Positions 1-9,381 of a stretch of 41,964 nucleotides of DNA are shown piece by piece (within the stretch, counting starts at the first letter, position 1; each line of letters starts with the position of its first letter). The stretch is from the NCBI GenBank assembly GCA_903927505.1, contig CAIYNF010000024.1, positions 1-41,964 on the forward strand, written 5' to 3'. Source of the stretch: an uncultured Bacteroidota bacterium. Its GTDB lineage: Bacteria; Bacteroidota; Bacteroidia; UKL13-3. The position numbers were made by a program, and so were the translations under genes. Under the pieces are notes generated by a model, which saw nothing but the letters and a program-made list of their open reading frames with translations, had not been told where the DNA came from and searched no databases.

Positions 1-186
1 CCTCAAATTATTGACATTACGGAATCCCAATCAGAGCCAGAATCACTGAGCTTAGAGGACAAAGAAATAGAATTAATTAGAAAGAGCCTAAAGAAACACA
101 ATGGCAAACGTAAGAAAGCTGCGCAAGAGTTAGGGATTTCTGAACGAACCCTTTACAGAAAAATCAAACAATACGATTTAGAATAA
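1..186 (+). CDS. C-terminal end of a Fis-type (sigma-54-dependent) transcriptional regulator, 5' truncated
   Basis: An open frame enters from the left edge and ends at TAA 184-186, giving 61 residues. The last ~40 form a Fis-type helix-turn-helix: a first helix (IELIRKSLKKHNG), a turn with KKAAQELGIS, and a recognition helix ending ERTLYRKIKQYDL. That arrangement is the C-terminal DNA-binding domain of NtrC-family response regulators that activate RNA polymerase carrying sigma-54. The AAA+ ATPase and any receiver domain lie outside the window, so the signal and targets are unknown. A strong hairpin terminator follows 5 bases after the stop. The helix-turn-helix call is firm; the NtrC family assignment is inferred from the tail alone. 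Confidence 0.8.
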   Translation, partial: PQIIDITESQSEPESLSLEDKEIELIRKSLKKHNGKRKKAAQELGISERTLYRKIKQYDLE

Positions 187-191
187 GGAGC

Positions 192-228
192 AAAAAAAAA
201 GTCTCGCCATTGGCGAGACTTTTTTTTA
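192..228. terminator. Bidirectional intrinsic terminator
   Basis: The inverted repeat GTCTCGCC/GGCGAGAC has a 3-nt loop and is flanked by an A-run on the left and a T-run on the right, so it reads as a rho-independent terminator on both strands. It sits between the convergent regulator fragment and hppA. Confidence 0.9.
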
Positions 229-244
229 ATATAATTGAAAGCTA

Positions 245-2812
245 TTAGTGCTTACATTCTTTTTTAGCTTCACCTTCTGCGCAACATTTTCCTTTTGGAG
301 CAGCATCCTCATGCGATTTCACACATTCAGCACCACAGCTTTTGGTACAAGCTTCTGCAGACTCACATCCTTTTTTACAATTATCCATGCAAGCACCTGC
401 TGCATTTGCATTGTGTTTGCTGCATGTTTTTGACTCCATAGAACAACCCATTTTACCTTTGCACATTTCTTTGCATTTGGCTTCATCAAACTTGCCATCT
501 GCACCGTACATGCTTAAGCACATTTCTTTTTGCTCAGCTGAACAATCATTGCTATCGCAATAAGCAGCACATTCTTCTTTGGTCATGGTCATACAACGAC
601 CTAAATCGCAGTTACCCATTTTCATTCCACAATGAGCAGAGGCCATGGCATCACATTGTTCCATTTGAGCACCGTCCATTTTGTATTGACCTTTAGTCAT
701 ACCACCTTCTACAGCGATGTAAGGAGCAATTACCAATGAAACGATAGACATCAATTTAATTAAGATATTCATTGAAGGACCAGAAGTATCTTTAAATGGA
801 TCACCTACGGTATCTCCAGTTACAGAAGCTTTATGTGGCTCAGATTTTTTGTAAAACATTTCGCCGTTAATCATTACACCTTTTTCAAATGATTTTTTAG
901 CATTATCCCAAGCACCACCAGCGTTTGATTGGAAAATACCCATCAATACACCACTTACAGTTACACCAGCTAATAAACCTCCTAAAACTTCAGGACCAAA
1001 TGTAAATCCAACAATTATTGGTGTAATTAAGGCAATTGCACCTGGCAACATCATTTCGCGAATAGATGCCTTAGTTGAAATAGCAACACATTTTTCGTAT
1101 TCAGGTTTTGCTTTGTATTCCATAATACCAGGAATTTCGCGGAACTGACGACGAACTTCTTGTACCATATCCATTGCAGCTTTACCTACCGCTTGAATAC
1201 ACAATGCTGAGAAAATAAATGGAATCATTCCACCTACAAATAAACCAGCCAAAACTGGTGCTTTGTAAATATCAATTGCATCAATACCTGCAATTCCAAC
1301 GAAGGCAGCAAATAATGCCAATGACGTTAATGCTGCAGATGCAATGGCAAATCCTTTACCAGTTGCAGCGGTAGTATTACCAACAGCATCCAAATTATCT
1401 GTACGCTCGCGAACTTCAGGAGGTAATTGACTCATTTCGGCAATACCACCTGCATTATCTGCAATGGGTCCAAATGCATCAATTGCTAATTGCATAGCAG
1501 TTGTTGCCATCATACCAGCAGCGGCAATTGCCACACCATACAAACCTGCAAAATGGTAAGATAACATAATACCAGCAGCTAAAGTTAATACTGGAATTAC
1601 TGTAGATTTCATACCAACAGATAAACCACCAATAATATTAGTAGCATGACCAGTAGAAGATTGTTGAATAATAGACATTACAGGTGCTTTACCCATTGCA
1701 GTATAATATTCTGTAACAATACTCATAATAGCACCTACCACAGTACCAACTAAAATGGCATAGAATACACTCATTTTTGTAAACTCATATCCACGCAGGC
1801 TTAAATTTTCAGGCAACATCCAATTTACTATAAAATAAGAAGCAGCCACAGTTAACAACATAGACGACCAGTTACCAAGGTTCAATGCATTTTGTACACT
1901 AGATTTATCATCTTTAATTGTAACGAACCAAGTACCCACGATAGAAAATAATATACCAAGACCACAAATGATCATTGGTAATAAGATTGGAGATAAACCA
2001 CCAAAATTATCAGTCACTACAATTTCTTGTCCCAATACCATGGTAGCAAGAATAGTTGCAACGTATGAACCAAACAAATCGGCACCCATACCAGCAACGT
2101 CGCCCACGTTATCTCCCACGTTATCTGCAATAGTTGCAGGATTACGCACATCATCTTCAGGAATTCCTGCTTCAACTTTACCTACTAAATCTGCGCCAAC
2201 ATCGGCAGCTTTGGTATAAATACCACCACCCACACGTGCAAATAAAGCAATTGACTCAGCTCCTAAAGAGAAACCGGTTAATACCTCTATGGAAGTTTTT
2301 ACAGTATCTGAACCTAAATCAGCGAAATAAGTTAAGAAGGCAATAAACAAGCCTCCTAAACCCAATACTGCCAAACCAGCAACACCTAAGCCCATTACAG
2401 TACCGCCCGTAAACGAAACTTTTAAAGCTTGTTTTAAACTGGTACGAGCAGCTTGCGTAGTTCTTACGTTTGCTTTGGTAGCCACTTTCATTCCAATATA
2501 ACCAGCGGTTGCAGAGAATACTGCACCAATGATAAATGCGATAGAAATAACCCAACTAGAGTGGATGGGTTTTCCATTAATTTCATGAATGGTTCCTGAA
2601 TAAGCCAATAATGCAGCAGCAAATGTTACAAAGATGCCCAATACTTTCCATTCAGCTTTTAAGAAGGCCATAGCTCCATCGGCTATGTAACCAGCTAGTT
2701 CTTGCATTTTAGCATCACCAGCATCTTGCTTAGAAACCCAAGCACTTTTAATGGCCATTACAATGAGGCCAACTACCCCTAGGGCAGGAACTAGATAAAT
2801 CAATTGCGTCAT
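245..2812 (-). CDS. hppA: Membrane-bound K+-dependent pyrophosphatase (H+ or Na+ pump) with a Cys/Met-rich C-terminal tail
   Basis: This enzyme hydrolyses cytoplasmic pyrophosphate and pumps H+ or Na+ across the inner membrane. Family signatures are present: [11 protein letters not shown] at about residues 204-214 and the Asp-rich [16 protein letters not shown] at about 230-245, both pyrophosphate/Mg2+ binding. The [10 protein letters not shown] segment has Ala where K+-independent enzymes have Lys, which points to K+ dependence. Whether it pumps Na+ or H+ cannot be read safely. The protein is 855 residues. The usual core ends near residue 704 after the last membrane helix ([15 protein letters not shown]). 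The remaining ~151 residues hold 21 cysteines plus many Met, Lys and Glu. In this family both termini face away from the cytoplasm, so the tail is probably periplasmic. AGGA lies about 8 nt before ATG, and a TTG-N21-TATTTTTG promoter lies upstream. Confidence 0.95.
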   Translation of the reverse strand: MTQLIYLVPALGVVGLIVMAIKSAWVSKQDAGDAKMQELAGYIADGAMAFLKAEWKVLGIFVTFAAALLAYSGTIHEINGKPIHSSWVISIAFIIGAVFSATAGYIGMKVATKANVRTTQAARTSLKQALKVSFTGGTVMGLGVAGLAVLGLGGLFIAFLTYFADLGSDTVKTSIEVLTGFSLGAESIALFARVGGGIYTKAADVGADLVGKVEAGIPEDDVRNPATIADNVGDNVGDVAGMGADLFGSYVATILATMVLGQEIVVTDNFGGLSPILLPMIICGLGILFSIVGTWFVTIKDDKSSVQNALNLGNWSSMLLTVAASYFIVNWMLPENLSLRGYEFTKMSVFYAILVGTVVGAIMSIVTEYYTAMGKAPVMSIIQQSSTGHATNIIGGLSVGMKSTVIPVLTLAAGIMLSYHFAGLYGVAIAAAGMMATTAMQLAIDAFGPIADNAGGIAEMSQLPPEVRERTDNLDAVGNTTAATGKGFAIASAALTSLALFAAFVGIAGIDAIDIYKAPVLAGLFVGGMIPFIFSALCIQAVGKAAMDMVQEVRRQFREIPGIMEYKAKPEYEKCVAISTKASIREMMLPGAIALITPIIVGFTFGPEVLGGLLAGVTVSGVLMGIFQSNAGGAWDNAKKSFEKGVMINGEMFYKKSEPHKASVTGDTVGDPFKDTSGPSMNILIKLMSIVSLVIAPYIAVEGGMTKGQYKMDGAQMEQCDAMASAHCGMKMGNCDLGRCMTMTKEECAAYCDSNDCSAEQKEMCLSMYGADGKFDEAKCKEMCKGKMGCSMESKTCSKHNANAAGACMDNCKKGCESAEACTKSCGAECVKSHEDAAPKGKCCAEGEAKKECKH

Positions 2813-2850
2813 AAGTTTTTCCTATAAGTTGTATTTTCTTTTGAAGGTTG

Positions 2851-2882
2851 CAAAAATAGGGATTGACAGCCATTTTAAGCAA
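2851..2882 (-). promoter_or_regulatory. Candidate Bacteroidota-type promoter of hppA
   Basis: On the minus strand, TTG (2882-2880) is followed after 21 nt by TATTTTTG (2858-2851). This matches the TTG / TAnnTTTG pattern of Bacteroidota housekeeping promoters. It leaves a leader of roughly 30 nt before the hppA ATG. Confidence 0.55.
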
Positions 2883-2956
2883 GTAAAAATAAAAATCCTT
2901 GTGTTTAGTAATCAGCAGGTTAAGAATAAATGCGAAATTAGGCTCAAATTTTAGTC

Positions 2957-3784
2957 ATGAAACCCCACATTTTAGCCCTTATCACACTCTTGCTTTGTCA
3001 AGATACATCTCAAGCTCAATTAATTGGCCGATGCTATGGCGCAAAGCCCTTGGCATTGGGCGGAATTGGTAGCTTACATTCAAATGGTTTTGAAACCATC
3101 AACAACCCCGCGTTATTGGCGGATGGGAAAGAAAACAGCATTTCGCTATTTCAAGAAATCCCTTATCTGCAAAAGGATTTAGGCGTTTCCGGTTTAAGCT
3201 ATCAAAGAAAAAATGAAAAGCTCGCACAAGGTTTCTGTTTATTACAGTCTGGGAACACCTATTTCAAACAACAACTTGTATCATTTGCTTTGGCAAAAAA
3301 ACTAAGTGAAAATCTTTTTTTAGGTGCGGCATTGCATTACCAACTCAGTTACCAATATCAATTGCAGCCATTACATAATTTAATGGGTGCTATGGGTTTG
3401 CTGTTGCGTTTAAAGAAAAACTGGACATTTTCATCTAGCATTCTTAACCTAAATGCTTCTCGCTATCATTTAAAAATGGAAACAGCGCCCATTACTGTTA
3501 TGCGTTTTGGTTCGGCCTACCAAGTAAACAATAAACTAAGTTTTTTAGGAGAACAAGAACAAATAATTGGCAGACAAGGTCAATTAAAATTGGGAATGAG
3601 TATTCGGTTCGAACCAAACTTTGACCTCTACCTTGGTTGGAACAAAAACGCCCAACAATATAGTTTTGCAATGAGTTACCAAAGCGCAAAAACCCGCGGT
3701 ATAATTGGTACAAGTATCCATACCATTTTAGGTATAAGCCCTTTTGTTGAATTTCAATTTTCACTTATTAGCCATAAAAAATAA
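2957..3784 (+). CDS. Putative outer-membrane beta-barrel protein, FadL/PorV-like
   Basis: This is a 275-residue protein of unknown specific function. It has a cleavable signal peptide (hydrophobic residues ~5-14, likely cleavage after SQA or QAQ near residue 20). The N-terminal segment of the mature protein reads GAKPLALGGIGS... followed by INNPALLA, the 'NPA' pattern seen at the start of PorV/FadL-type barrels. The rest is alternating beta-strand-like sequence ending with aromatic residues (FVEFQFSLI) near the C-terminus. It overlaps the next gene by one base (TAATG), so the two are almost certainly co-transcribed and may form one envelope module. The gene contains one copy of the GGTTCGAACC palindrome at 3606-3615. 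The barrel call is inference from composition and motif. Confidence 0.7.
   Translation: MKPHILALITLLLCQDTSQAQLIGRCYGAKPLALGGIGSLHSNGFETINNPALLADGKENSISLFQEIPYLQKDLGVSGLSYQRKNEKLAQGFCLLQSGNTYFKQQLVSFALAKKLSENLFLGAALHYQLSYQYQLQPLHNLMGAMGLLLRLKKNWTFSSSILNLNASRYHLKMETAPITVMRFGSAYQVNNKLSFLGEQEQIIGRQGQLKLGMSIRFEPNFDLYLGWNKNAQQYSFAMSYQSAKTRGIIGTSIHTILGISPFVEFQFSLISHKK
3606..3615. repeat. GGTTCGAACC palindrome, copy 1 (inside a gene)
   Basis: Perfect 10-bp palindrome preceded by TTC and followed by AAAC. The codon phase gives R-F-E-P. It is one of six exact copies in the window. Confidence 0.9.
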
Positions 3785-5802
3785 TGCGCTTTTTATTCCT
3801 CTTACAATTTATTGCAATTTCGCATTTGTTATTTGGTCAAAACACAGAAATTCCAAAAAAATGGATCAAAGAGCAGGTGATAAATTTATGCGAAAACCAA
3901 AGCATGTCCATAGACCAAAGTGATTTGGAAATGACTATGCAGGAATGGATAGAAAACCCAATTAAACTAAACAAAGCAAGCATTTTCGATTTAAATAAAT
4001 TCATTTTTTTAAGTCCTATTCAAAAGGCAAACATGCTAAAACATATTAATACATACGGCCCTTTTTTAGATAAATACGAATTACAAGCAATTGATGGTTT
4101 TGATGAAAAAACAGCCCAATTGTTGAGTTATTTTATTTCTATTGAGAATAGAAATGCCATTGACTATTATTCTTTAAGAGAAATACTTGCACATGGCAAC
4201 AATGAACTCTTAGTAGGAACAGATAAAAACTTTCAGCGTAGCAGAGGCTTTAACGCTCCTCAACAATTTGTCGGTTCGAACCAACGCCTTGCAATGCGCT
4301 ACCGATTTGCCTTAGCCAACAAATTATATTTTGGTTGCAGTTTTGAAAAAGATGCCGGCGAGAAATGGGGAACCATTGGCGATTTTCAGGGATTCCACTT
4401 GGTTTACAAAGGAAAAGGGCTGCTTCAAACCCTTGCAATTGGCGATTACCAAGCAAATTTTGGAAAAGGATTGTCTATTGGAAGTTCAATGTTTAATGGA
4501 AAATCATCACTTGTATTTCAAAACCAATATTTAAACGAGGGCATACGGGCATACCGTTCTTTAAATGAAAGCGGCTTTTTTAGAGGAATTGCAATTGGCC
4601 TAATGAAAAATAATTTCAATTTTAATCTAATGCTTAGCATCCTTCCGCAAAGCGCATTGGTAGAATATGACAGCTTGTTGCTAGAGGATAAAATTGGCAG
4701 CATCATTGCCAATGGCTTGCACAGAACGCAACTTGAATTAGCCAAAAAGAACAGTATTCTTAAAACATTTTTAGGGCTGCAAATCAATTATCAAAAAAAG
4801 AAATTACAGCTTGGAGCCAGTTACAATAAACAAGAAAATATAGCCAATTACAGCTTAAACAGTGATTTGAAAAACTGGCAAAATCCCTTTTTAAATAGCC
4901 ATTTTGGACTATCAGGCAATTATTATTTAAAAAATATTTTACTAGGTGCGGAGTTTTCTTACATGGAAAATGGGGCACAGGGTATTATTGCCAATTCATT
5001 AATTCCTTTAAACAGCAAGTTAGACGCCATGCTCATTTACAGAAATTACAGCAAGAGTTTTAAAAATAATTATGGCAATGTATGGAGCGCAAACAGCGGC
5101 ATTGGAGATGAAAACGGAACCTATTTGGCTTTTAGTTACCGCCCAAAGAAATACCACCAAATTGATTTTTATTCCGATGTGTTTAGAACAAATGGCCCCA
5201 GCTACCAATCAGCATATGCTAATTTAAGCAATGATTATTTTGTGCATTATACTTGGCAACAATCAAAAACCTTTCAAATTGAAATGAGATTTCGCCAACA
5301 AGAAACAGAAAAAAACTTGCCTTCAGAAATGAGTAGAACAAAAACCATGGCAGCGGAAATACGAAGCCAATTTAGGTTTCAGGCAAATTACAGCATCAAT
5401 AAAGCCTGGACCTACCAATTTAGAGCAGAGAAAATTATTGCACAAAAACCCGATGGTATAAAATATGCAGGGCAATTAATTTTTCATGATTTAAACTACC
5501 ATCCTAAAGGAGAAAAAATAAGTCTACATGCACGATTTTGTCTCTTTCAGATTGAAGATTTTTGCGCCCGAATTTACATGCAAGAAGGGGATGTAATTTA
5601 TAATTACGCGCAAACACAATTAAATGGAAATGGCTTTCGTACCTATTTAATTGCGGGATATAGGATCGGCAAAAAGACACAACTTCAAATTAAAATTGCA
5701 CAAACCTATTTACCAGAAAAATTAGAATTAGGAAGTGGCTTAGATCAAACCAAAGGTCCTTTTCAAAGTGAAGGAAAAATTCAATTGTTTATGAAGTTCT
5801 AA
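3784..5802 (+). CDS. Helix-hairpin-helix protein with a predicted outer-membrane beta-barrel
   Basis: The protein has 672 residues. A signal peptide (about residues 1-18, ending LLFGQ) is followed by a helical region. A helix-hairpin-helix domain at about 57-120 resembles ComEA/PsbU-type HhH units: IKLNKASIFDLNKFIFLSP, then YGPFLDKYELQAIDGFDEKTAQLL. The remaining ~530 residues are rich in aromatic, alternating segments and end KIQLFMKF, typical of an outer-membrane barrel. HhH domains usually bind DNA without sequence specificity, so a periplasmic HhH joined to a barrel suggests a role at the cell surface, possibly with DNA; that is inference. It is translationally coupled (TAATG) to the preceding barrel gene. 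Its stop directly abuts the stop of the convergent AlkD-like gene. Confidence 0.75.
   Translation: MRFLFLLQFIAISHLLFGQNTEIPKKWIKEQVINLCENQSMSIDQSDLEMTMQEWIENPIKLNKASIFDLNKFIFLSPIQKANMLKHINTYGPFLDKYELQAIDGFDEKTAQLLSYFISIENRNAIDYYSLREILAHGNNELLVGTDKNFQRSRGFNAPQQFVGSNQRLAMRYRFALANKLYFGCSFEKDAGEKWGTIGDFQGFHLVYKGKGLLQTLAIGDYQANFGKGLSIGSSMFNGKSSLVFQNQYLNEGIRAYRSLNESGFFRGIAIGLMKNNFNFNLMLSILPQSALVEYDSLLLEDKIGSIIANGLHRTQLELAKKNSILKTFLGLQINYQKKKLQLGASYNKQENIANYSLNSDLKNWQNPFLNSHFGLSGNYYLKNILLGAEFSYMENGAQGIIANSLIPLNSKLDAMLIYRNYSKSFKNNYGNVWSANSGIGDENGTYLAFSYRPKKYHQIDFYSDVFRTNGPSYQSAYANLSNDYFVHYTWQQSKTFQIEMRFRQQETEKNLPSEMSRTKTMAAEIRSQFRFQANYSINKAWTYQFRAEKIIAQKPDGIKYAGQLIFHDLNYHPKGEKISLHARFCLFQIEDFCARIYMQEGDVIYNYAQTQLNGNGFRTYLIAGYRIGKKTQLQIKIAQTYLPEKLELGSGLDQTKGPFQSEGKIQLFMKF
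4273..4282. repeat. GGTTCGAACC palindrome, copy 2 (inside a gene)
   Basis: Perfect palindrome in the HhH/barrel gene, preceded by TC and followed by AACG. Here the codon phase gives G-S-N, different from copy 1. Confidence 0.9.
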
Positions 5803-6522
5803 TTAATTCTTTTTTCCTGTTGTTAGTTTGGTATTTAACTCACGTTTTACGCGTGCATGCAAAACCGCTTGATGTTTTACCATAAAATTTTCAACTTCAT
5901 TCTTACCAATACTAGAAAGCATTCGAAGGGACCAGGACAAAGCTTTTACTACCATATCATGCCGGTCATTTACCAATAATTCGCAAACCGCTAAAGTTTT
6001 TTCAATATCGCCCTTCCCACCGCGAGATTTCATATTGAGTGGAATGGTGGCAACTAATGCCAACCTGCGCATCCAAAAGTTAGGATGTTTTGCAAGTTGA
6101 TGAATAAAATTTGTGCTTATTTGCTGGTTTCGCCATGCAATTCCAAAAACATGCACGCCAAAAGTATCCACACAAACCCAATTGTCCATTCCTTTTGTAA
6201 AATCATTAAAATCTGCTTCAGTAAATAGTTCCAATGCTTTCTTTTCTATACCAATAAATTCATAAGCCAATTGTACCGTTTCCATATAGCCTTCATTAAT
6301 CAGAAGCTTTGCCAATTCCATTTTTTTGGCTGCAGTAAAATCTTTACAAATCACTCTAAGTTCCTTTAAAATCAACCTTAAATCTGGATTTTTAACGCCA
6401 TATATTTTCAAAATGCTGGGATAAGAAATGATGGCAAATTCCTTTCTGCCCTTATCCATGAGTAGCAAAAAGCTTTGGTGCAATTCTTCTATTATATTAT
6501 TCAAATCCTGCTTGTTTTTCAT
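5803..6522 (-). CDS. DNA alkylation repair protein, AlkD/HEAT-like
   Basis: This 239-residue protein resembles the HEAT-repeat DNA glycosylases (AlkC/AlkD, PF08713), which remove positively charged alkylated bases such as 3- and 7-methylpurines. Visible family features are the DNWVCVDTFG segment, carrying the Trp and Asp expected around the active site, followed by HPNFWMRRLALVATIPL and a later KALSWSLRML helix. Length is typical. There is no signal peptide, so it acts in the cytoplasm. It is transcribed alone: it faces the HhH/barrel gene tail to tail with no spacer and diverges from the SPT-like gene. Substrate preference among family members cannot be told. Confidence 0.8.
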   Translation of the reverse strand: MKNKQDLNNIIEELHQSFLLLMDKGRKEFAIISYPSILKIYGVKNPDLRLILKELRVICKDFTAAKKMELAKLLINEGYMETVQLAYEFIGIEKKALELFTEADFNDFTKGMDNWVCVDTFGVHVFGIAWRNQQISTNFIHQLAKHPNFWMRRLALVATIPLNMKSRGGKGDIEKTLAVCELLVNDRHDMVVKALSWSLRMLSSIGKNEVENFMVKHQAVLHARVKRELNTKLTTGKKN

Positions 6523-6594
6523 TTCTTACTTTAAATTTAGTCACTATAACCATGTTCTCCACAAAAAAAGCGAATAAGAGTCATAAATTCACAT

Positions 6595-6625
6595 TTGGAA
6601 TCACTTAACGTTTTGGTTACTTTTG
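6595..6625 (+). promoter_or_regulatory. Bacteroidota-type promoter of the SPT-like gene
   Basis: TTG (6595-6597), 20 nt, then TACTTTTG (6618-6625): an almost ideal match with ideal spacing. The transcript should start near 6632, leaving a leader of about 18 nt. The TTG inside the -7 box (6623) is in frame with the gene and could be mistaken for a start codon. Confidence 0.7.
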
Positions 6626-6649
6626 CCCGCAATTAAAGCAAACAGACAA

Positions 6650-7903
6650 ATGGATCTTTTTGAAAAACTACAGAAGAAAGCGGGCCCATTAGGCCAATAT
6701 GCTGATGATGCATACGGCTATTACATGTTCCCCAAATTAGAAGGCGAAATTGGTCCAGAAATGGATTTCCGTGGCCAAAGGATGCTTAATTGGAGTCTAA
6801 ACAATTATTTAGGTTTAGCCAATCACCCTGAAGTTCGCCAAACAGATGCGGAAGCAGCTGCTAAATTTGGTTTAGGTTACCCAATGGGTGCACGTATGAT
6901 GAGCGGAAACTCCGTTTACCATGAACAATTAGACAGAGAATTGGCTGCTTTTGAATCAAAAGAAGATGCCGTTTTATTAAACTATGGATACCAAGGAATG
7001 GTAAGTGCCATTGACGCCTTGGTTGATAGACATGATGTAATTGTATACGATGCCGAAAGTCATGCTTGTATTGTTGATGGTGTTAGACTTCACATGGGCA
7101 AGCGCTTTGTGTTCGAACACAACGACATGCAGAGCTTAGAAAAGCAATTGCAACGCGCAACGCGTTTAACACAAGAATCTGGAGGTGCCATTTTAGTTAT
7201 TACAGAAGGTGTATTTGGTATGACAGGTGCGCAGGGTAATTTGAAAGATATTGTAGCTTTAAAATCAACATACAACTTCCGTTTATTTGTAGATGATGCA
7301 CATGGTTTTGGAACCATGGGTAAAACGGGCGCAGGCACAGGTGAAGAGCAAAATTGTCAAGATGGAATTGATATTTATTTTGGAACATTTGCTAAATCAA
7401 TGGCTTTAATTGGCGGATTTATTGCGGCCAACAAAGAAGTAGTTAAATTCTTGCGTTACAATTTACGTTCACAGATTTATGCTAAATCGGTGCCAATGCC
7501 AATAGTAATTGGCGCATTAAAAAGATTGGATTTAATTCGCAATCACCCAGAATTTAGAGAGAATTTATGGAAAGTGGTTACCGCTTTGCAAACTGGCTTA
7601 AAAGCAGAAGGTTTTGATTTGGGTCGAACCAACTCTCCTGTATGTCCTGTAATTATGCACGGTACTGTTGCTGAATCTACAGCAGTGGTGCATGACTTAA
7701 GAGAGAACTACCATATTTTCTGTTCAGTGGTTGTTTACCCAGTTATTCCCAAAGGAATGATTTTATTGCGTTTAATTCCAACTGCCGTTCATACGGTTGA
7801 GCAAGCGGAAGTAACCATCAAAGCTTTCAAAGAAATTAGAGAGAAATTGAAAGATGGTGCTTATAACAACGACAAGGTAATTAACATGGCAGAAAAAAAT
7901 TGA
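6650..7903 (+). CDS. PLP-dependent alpha-oxoamine synthase, probably serine palmitoyltransferase
   Basis: Members of this family condense an amino acid with an acyl-CoA and release CO2; serine palmitoyltransferase makes 3-ketosphinganine, the first step to the sphingolipids common in Bacteroidota. With the start at ATG 6650 the protein is 417 residues. Landmarks are NNYLGLANHP (~51-60), ESHAC with the PLP-stacking His138, VDDAHGF (Asp215/His218) and FGTFAKSMALIGGF with the PLP lysine at about 249. The in-frame TTG at 6623 lies within the promoter's -7 box and is unlikely to be the start. Close relatives include 2-amino-3-ketobutyrate CoA ligase and AONS (bioF). I prefer SPT because of the FAKSM..GGF context and the phylum, not from a decisive residue. 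No other sphingolipid gene is adjacent. Confidence 0.8.
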   Translation: MDLFEKLQKKAGPLGQYADDAYGYYMFPKLEGEIGPEMDFRGQRMLNWSLNNYLGLANHPEVRQTDAEAAAKFGLGYPMGARMMSGNSVYHEQLDRELAAFESKEDAVLLNYGYQGMVSAIDALVDRHDVIVYDAESHACIVDGVRLHMGKRFVFEHNDMQSLEKQLQRATRLTQESGGAILVITEGVFGMTGAQGNLKDIVALKSTYNFRLFVDDAHGFGTMGKTGAGTGEEQNCQDGIDIYFGTFAKSMALIGGFIAANKEVVKFLRYNLRSQIYAKSVPMPIVIGALKRLDLIRNHPEFRENLWKVVTALQTGLKAEGFDLGRTNSPVCPVIMHGTVAESTAVVHDLRENYHIFCSVVVYPVIPKGMILLRLIPTAVHTVEQAEVTIKAFKEIREKLKDGAYNNDKVINMAEKN

Positions 7904-7985
7904 CAAAATATTATCAATTGATTTCCGTTAGTTTGACAAAAGGTATCTCTGTAAGGAGATTCTCTAATAAACCCTAATTCATAAA

Positions 7986-8447
7986 ATGACTATCAAAAAA
8001 ATTGGCTTTCTATTGCTCATTTTTGCAGCAATCTCATTTAAATCTGCCGAAGAAATTAAGTGGCTTGATTTCAACAAAGGCTATGAAATGGCTAAAAAGA
8101 AAAACAAGATCATGTTGGTGGATGTATATACCGATTGGTGTGGTTGGTGCAAGCGTATGGACAAAGATGCTTATTCAAAAGAGAGTATCATTAATTCGGT
8201 AAATGCAGATTTTGTTGCCATAAAATTCAACCCAGAAATTCAAGGTGTAACTTATACCTATGAGGGTAAAAATTATACTGGTGAGCAATTAGCGGGTGTT
8301 ATTAGCAACTATCAAATTAACGGCTATCCTACAACCATTTTCATTTACCCTAAAGGCAAGAAATTAGAAGTGATGGCTGGCTATAGAAATGCAGAACAAT
8401 TGGCTCCTATCTTAGCAGATATCAAACAAAAATTCAGAGGTAAATAA
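7986..8447 (+). CDS. Secreted thioredoxin-fold protein
   Basis: This is a 153-residue thioredoxin-like protein with a short N-terminal hydrophobic segment (KKIGFLLLIFAAISF), read as a signal peptide or anchor, so it is probably periplasmic. The redox motif WCGWC places the two cysteines at about 52 and 55, and the conserved cis-proline is in GYPTTIF (~115). CGWC and the preceding VDVYTDW resemble the thioredoxin_7/DsbD-gamma-like group, which reduces or rearranges disulfides in the envelope. Its partner is unknown. It is a single-gene unit ending in a strong terminator shared with the convergent lipA. Confidence 0.85.
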   Translation: MTIKKIGFLLLIFAAISFKSAEEIKWLDFNKGYEMAKKKNKIMLVDVYTDWCGWCKRMDKDAYSKESIINSVNADFVAIKFNPEIQGVTYTYEGKNYTGEQLAGVISNYQINGYPTTIFIYPKGKKLEVMAGYRNAEQLAPILADIKQKFRGK

Positions 8448-8461
8448 TACCAATAACTCAT

Positions 8462-8499
8462 AAAAAAGCCGCCAATGAAAATCATTGGCGGCTTTTTTT
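8462..8499. terminator. Bidirectional intrinsic terminator
   Basis: An 11-bp perfect stem GCCGCCAATGA/TCATTGGCGGC with an AAA loop is flanked by six A and seven T, so it works for both the thioredoxin gene and lipA, which converge here. Confidence 0.92.
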
Positions 8500-8511
8500 A
8501 TTTTATCAAAT

Positions 8512-9378
8512 CTAAATATGACGTTCTGCGTGGTAAGATGAGCGAACCAATGCACCTGATTCTACATAATTAAAGCCCATAGCCAAACCAGCTTCTTTGT
8601 AATAAGCAAATTGTTCAGGTGTAATAAAAGCCTCTACGTTTACATGCATTTTTGTAGGTTGTAAATATTGACCTAGTGTTAATACATCACAATTATGAGC
8701 CACCAAGTCTTGCATTACTTCAAGTACTTCCTCTTCTGTTTCGCCTAAGCCCAACATTACGCCACTTTTGGTTCTTCTACCACGTGCTTTGGTTAATTTA
8801 ATTTGCTCTAAACTTCGCTCGTATTTCGCTTGTGGTCGAACCTTACGGTACAAGCGCTTTACGGTTTCCATATTATGAGAAACCACTTCTGGTTTTTCAT
8901 CTAATACTTGATAAAGTAAATCCCAATGTGAAAGAAAATCTGGAATTAACACTTCCATAGTAGTTCCAGGACTTTCCTGTTTTACCATACGAATTGTATC
9001 GGCCCATACCTTGGCGCCTTTATCTGGCAATTCATCTCTGTTTACAGAAGTGATAACAGCATGCTTAACTTTCATTAAACGAATAGCATCTGCCACCCTG
9101 CGCGGTTCATCTAAATCATAGTTGTGAGCTCTTCCTGTGGCTACTGCGCAAAACGAACAGCTGCGCGTACAGGTATTACCTAAAATCATAAAGGTTGCTG
9201 TTCCTTCACCCCAACACTCGCCCATATTAGGGCAATTACCACTTTCACAAATCGTATGTAATTTATGTTCATCAACTAAACGACGAACATTTCTATAGCT
9301 TTCACCTGTAGGCAATTTTACTTTAAGCCAACTTGGCTTTTTCACCTTCTCTTCTCCTAATACTGGTAATTCAATCAT
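8512..9378 (-). CDS. lipA: Lipoyl synthase
   Basis: LipA is a radical-SAM enzyme that inserts two sulfur atoms into protein-bound octanoyl groups to make the lipoyl cofactor of 2-oxoacid dehydrogenases and the glycine cleavage system. Both iron-sulfur sites are intact: the auxiliary cluster in [12 protein letters not shown] (Cys44, 49, 55) and the radical-SAM motif CTRSCSFC (Cys70, 74, 77). The conserved C-terminal RSSYHAE is present. At 288 residues it has normal length. It follows the outer-membrane protein gene by 3 bases on the same strand and is likely co-transcribed with it. A lipoylated E2 subunit is encoded elsewhere in this window at 32.3-33.6 kb. Confidence 0.97.
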   Translation of the reverse strand: MIELPVLGEEKVKKPSWLKVKLPTGESYRNVRRLVDEHKLHTICESGNCPNMGECWGEGTATFMILGNTCTRSCSFCAVATGRAHNYDLDEPRRVADAIRLMKVKHAVITSVNRDELPDKGAKVWADTIRMVKQESPGTTMEVLIPDFLSHWDLLYQVLDEKPEVVSHNMETVKRLYRKVRPQAKYERSLEQIKLTKARGRRTKSGVMLGLGETEEEVLEVMQDLVAHNCDVLTLGQYLQPTKMHVNVEAFITPEQFAYYKEAGLAMGFNYVESGALVRSSYHAERHI

Positions 9379-9381
9379 CTC

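Noticed and set aside
248-563. Plus-strand open frames opposite the Cys-rich tail of hppA
   Set aside because: They are antisense shadows: rich in Cys, Phe and Ser because of the complementary codons, with no promoter or family resemblance.
6623-6649. TTG 6623 as start of the SPT-like gene
   Set aside because: It lies within the -7 promoter box; ATG 6650 is preferred.
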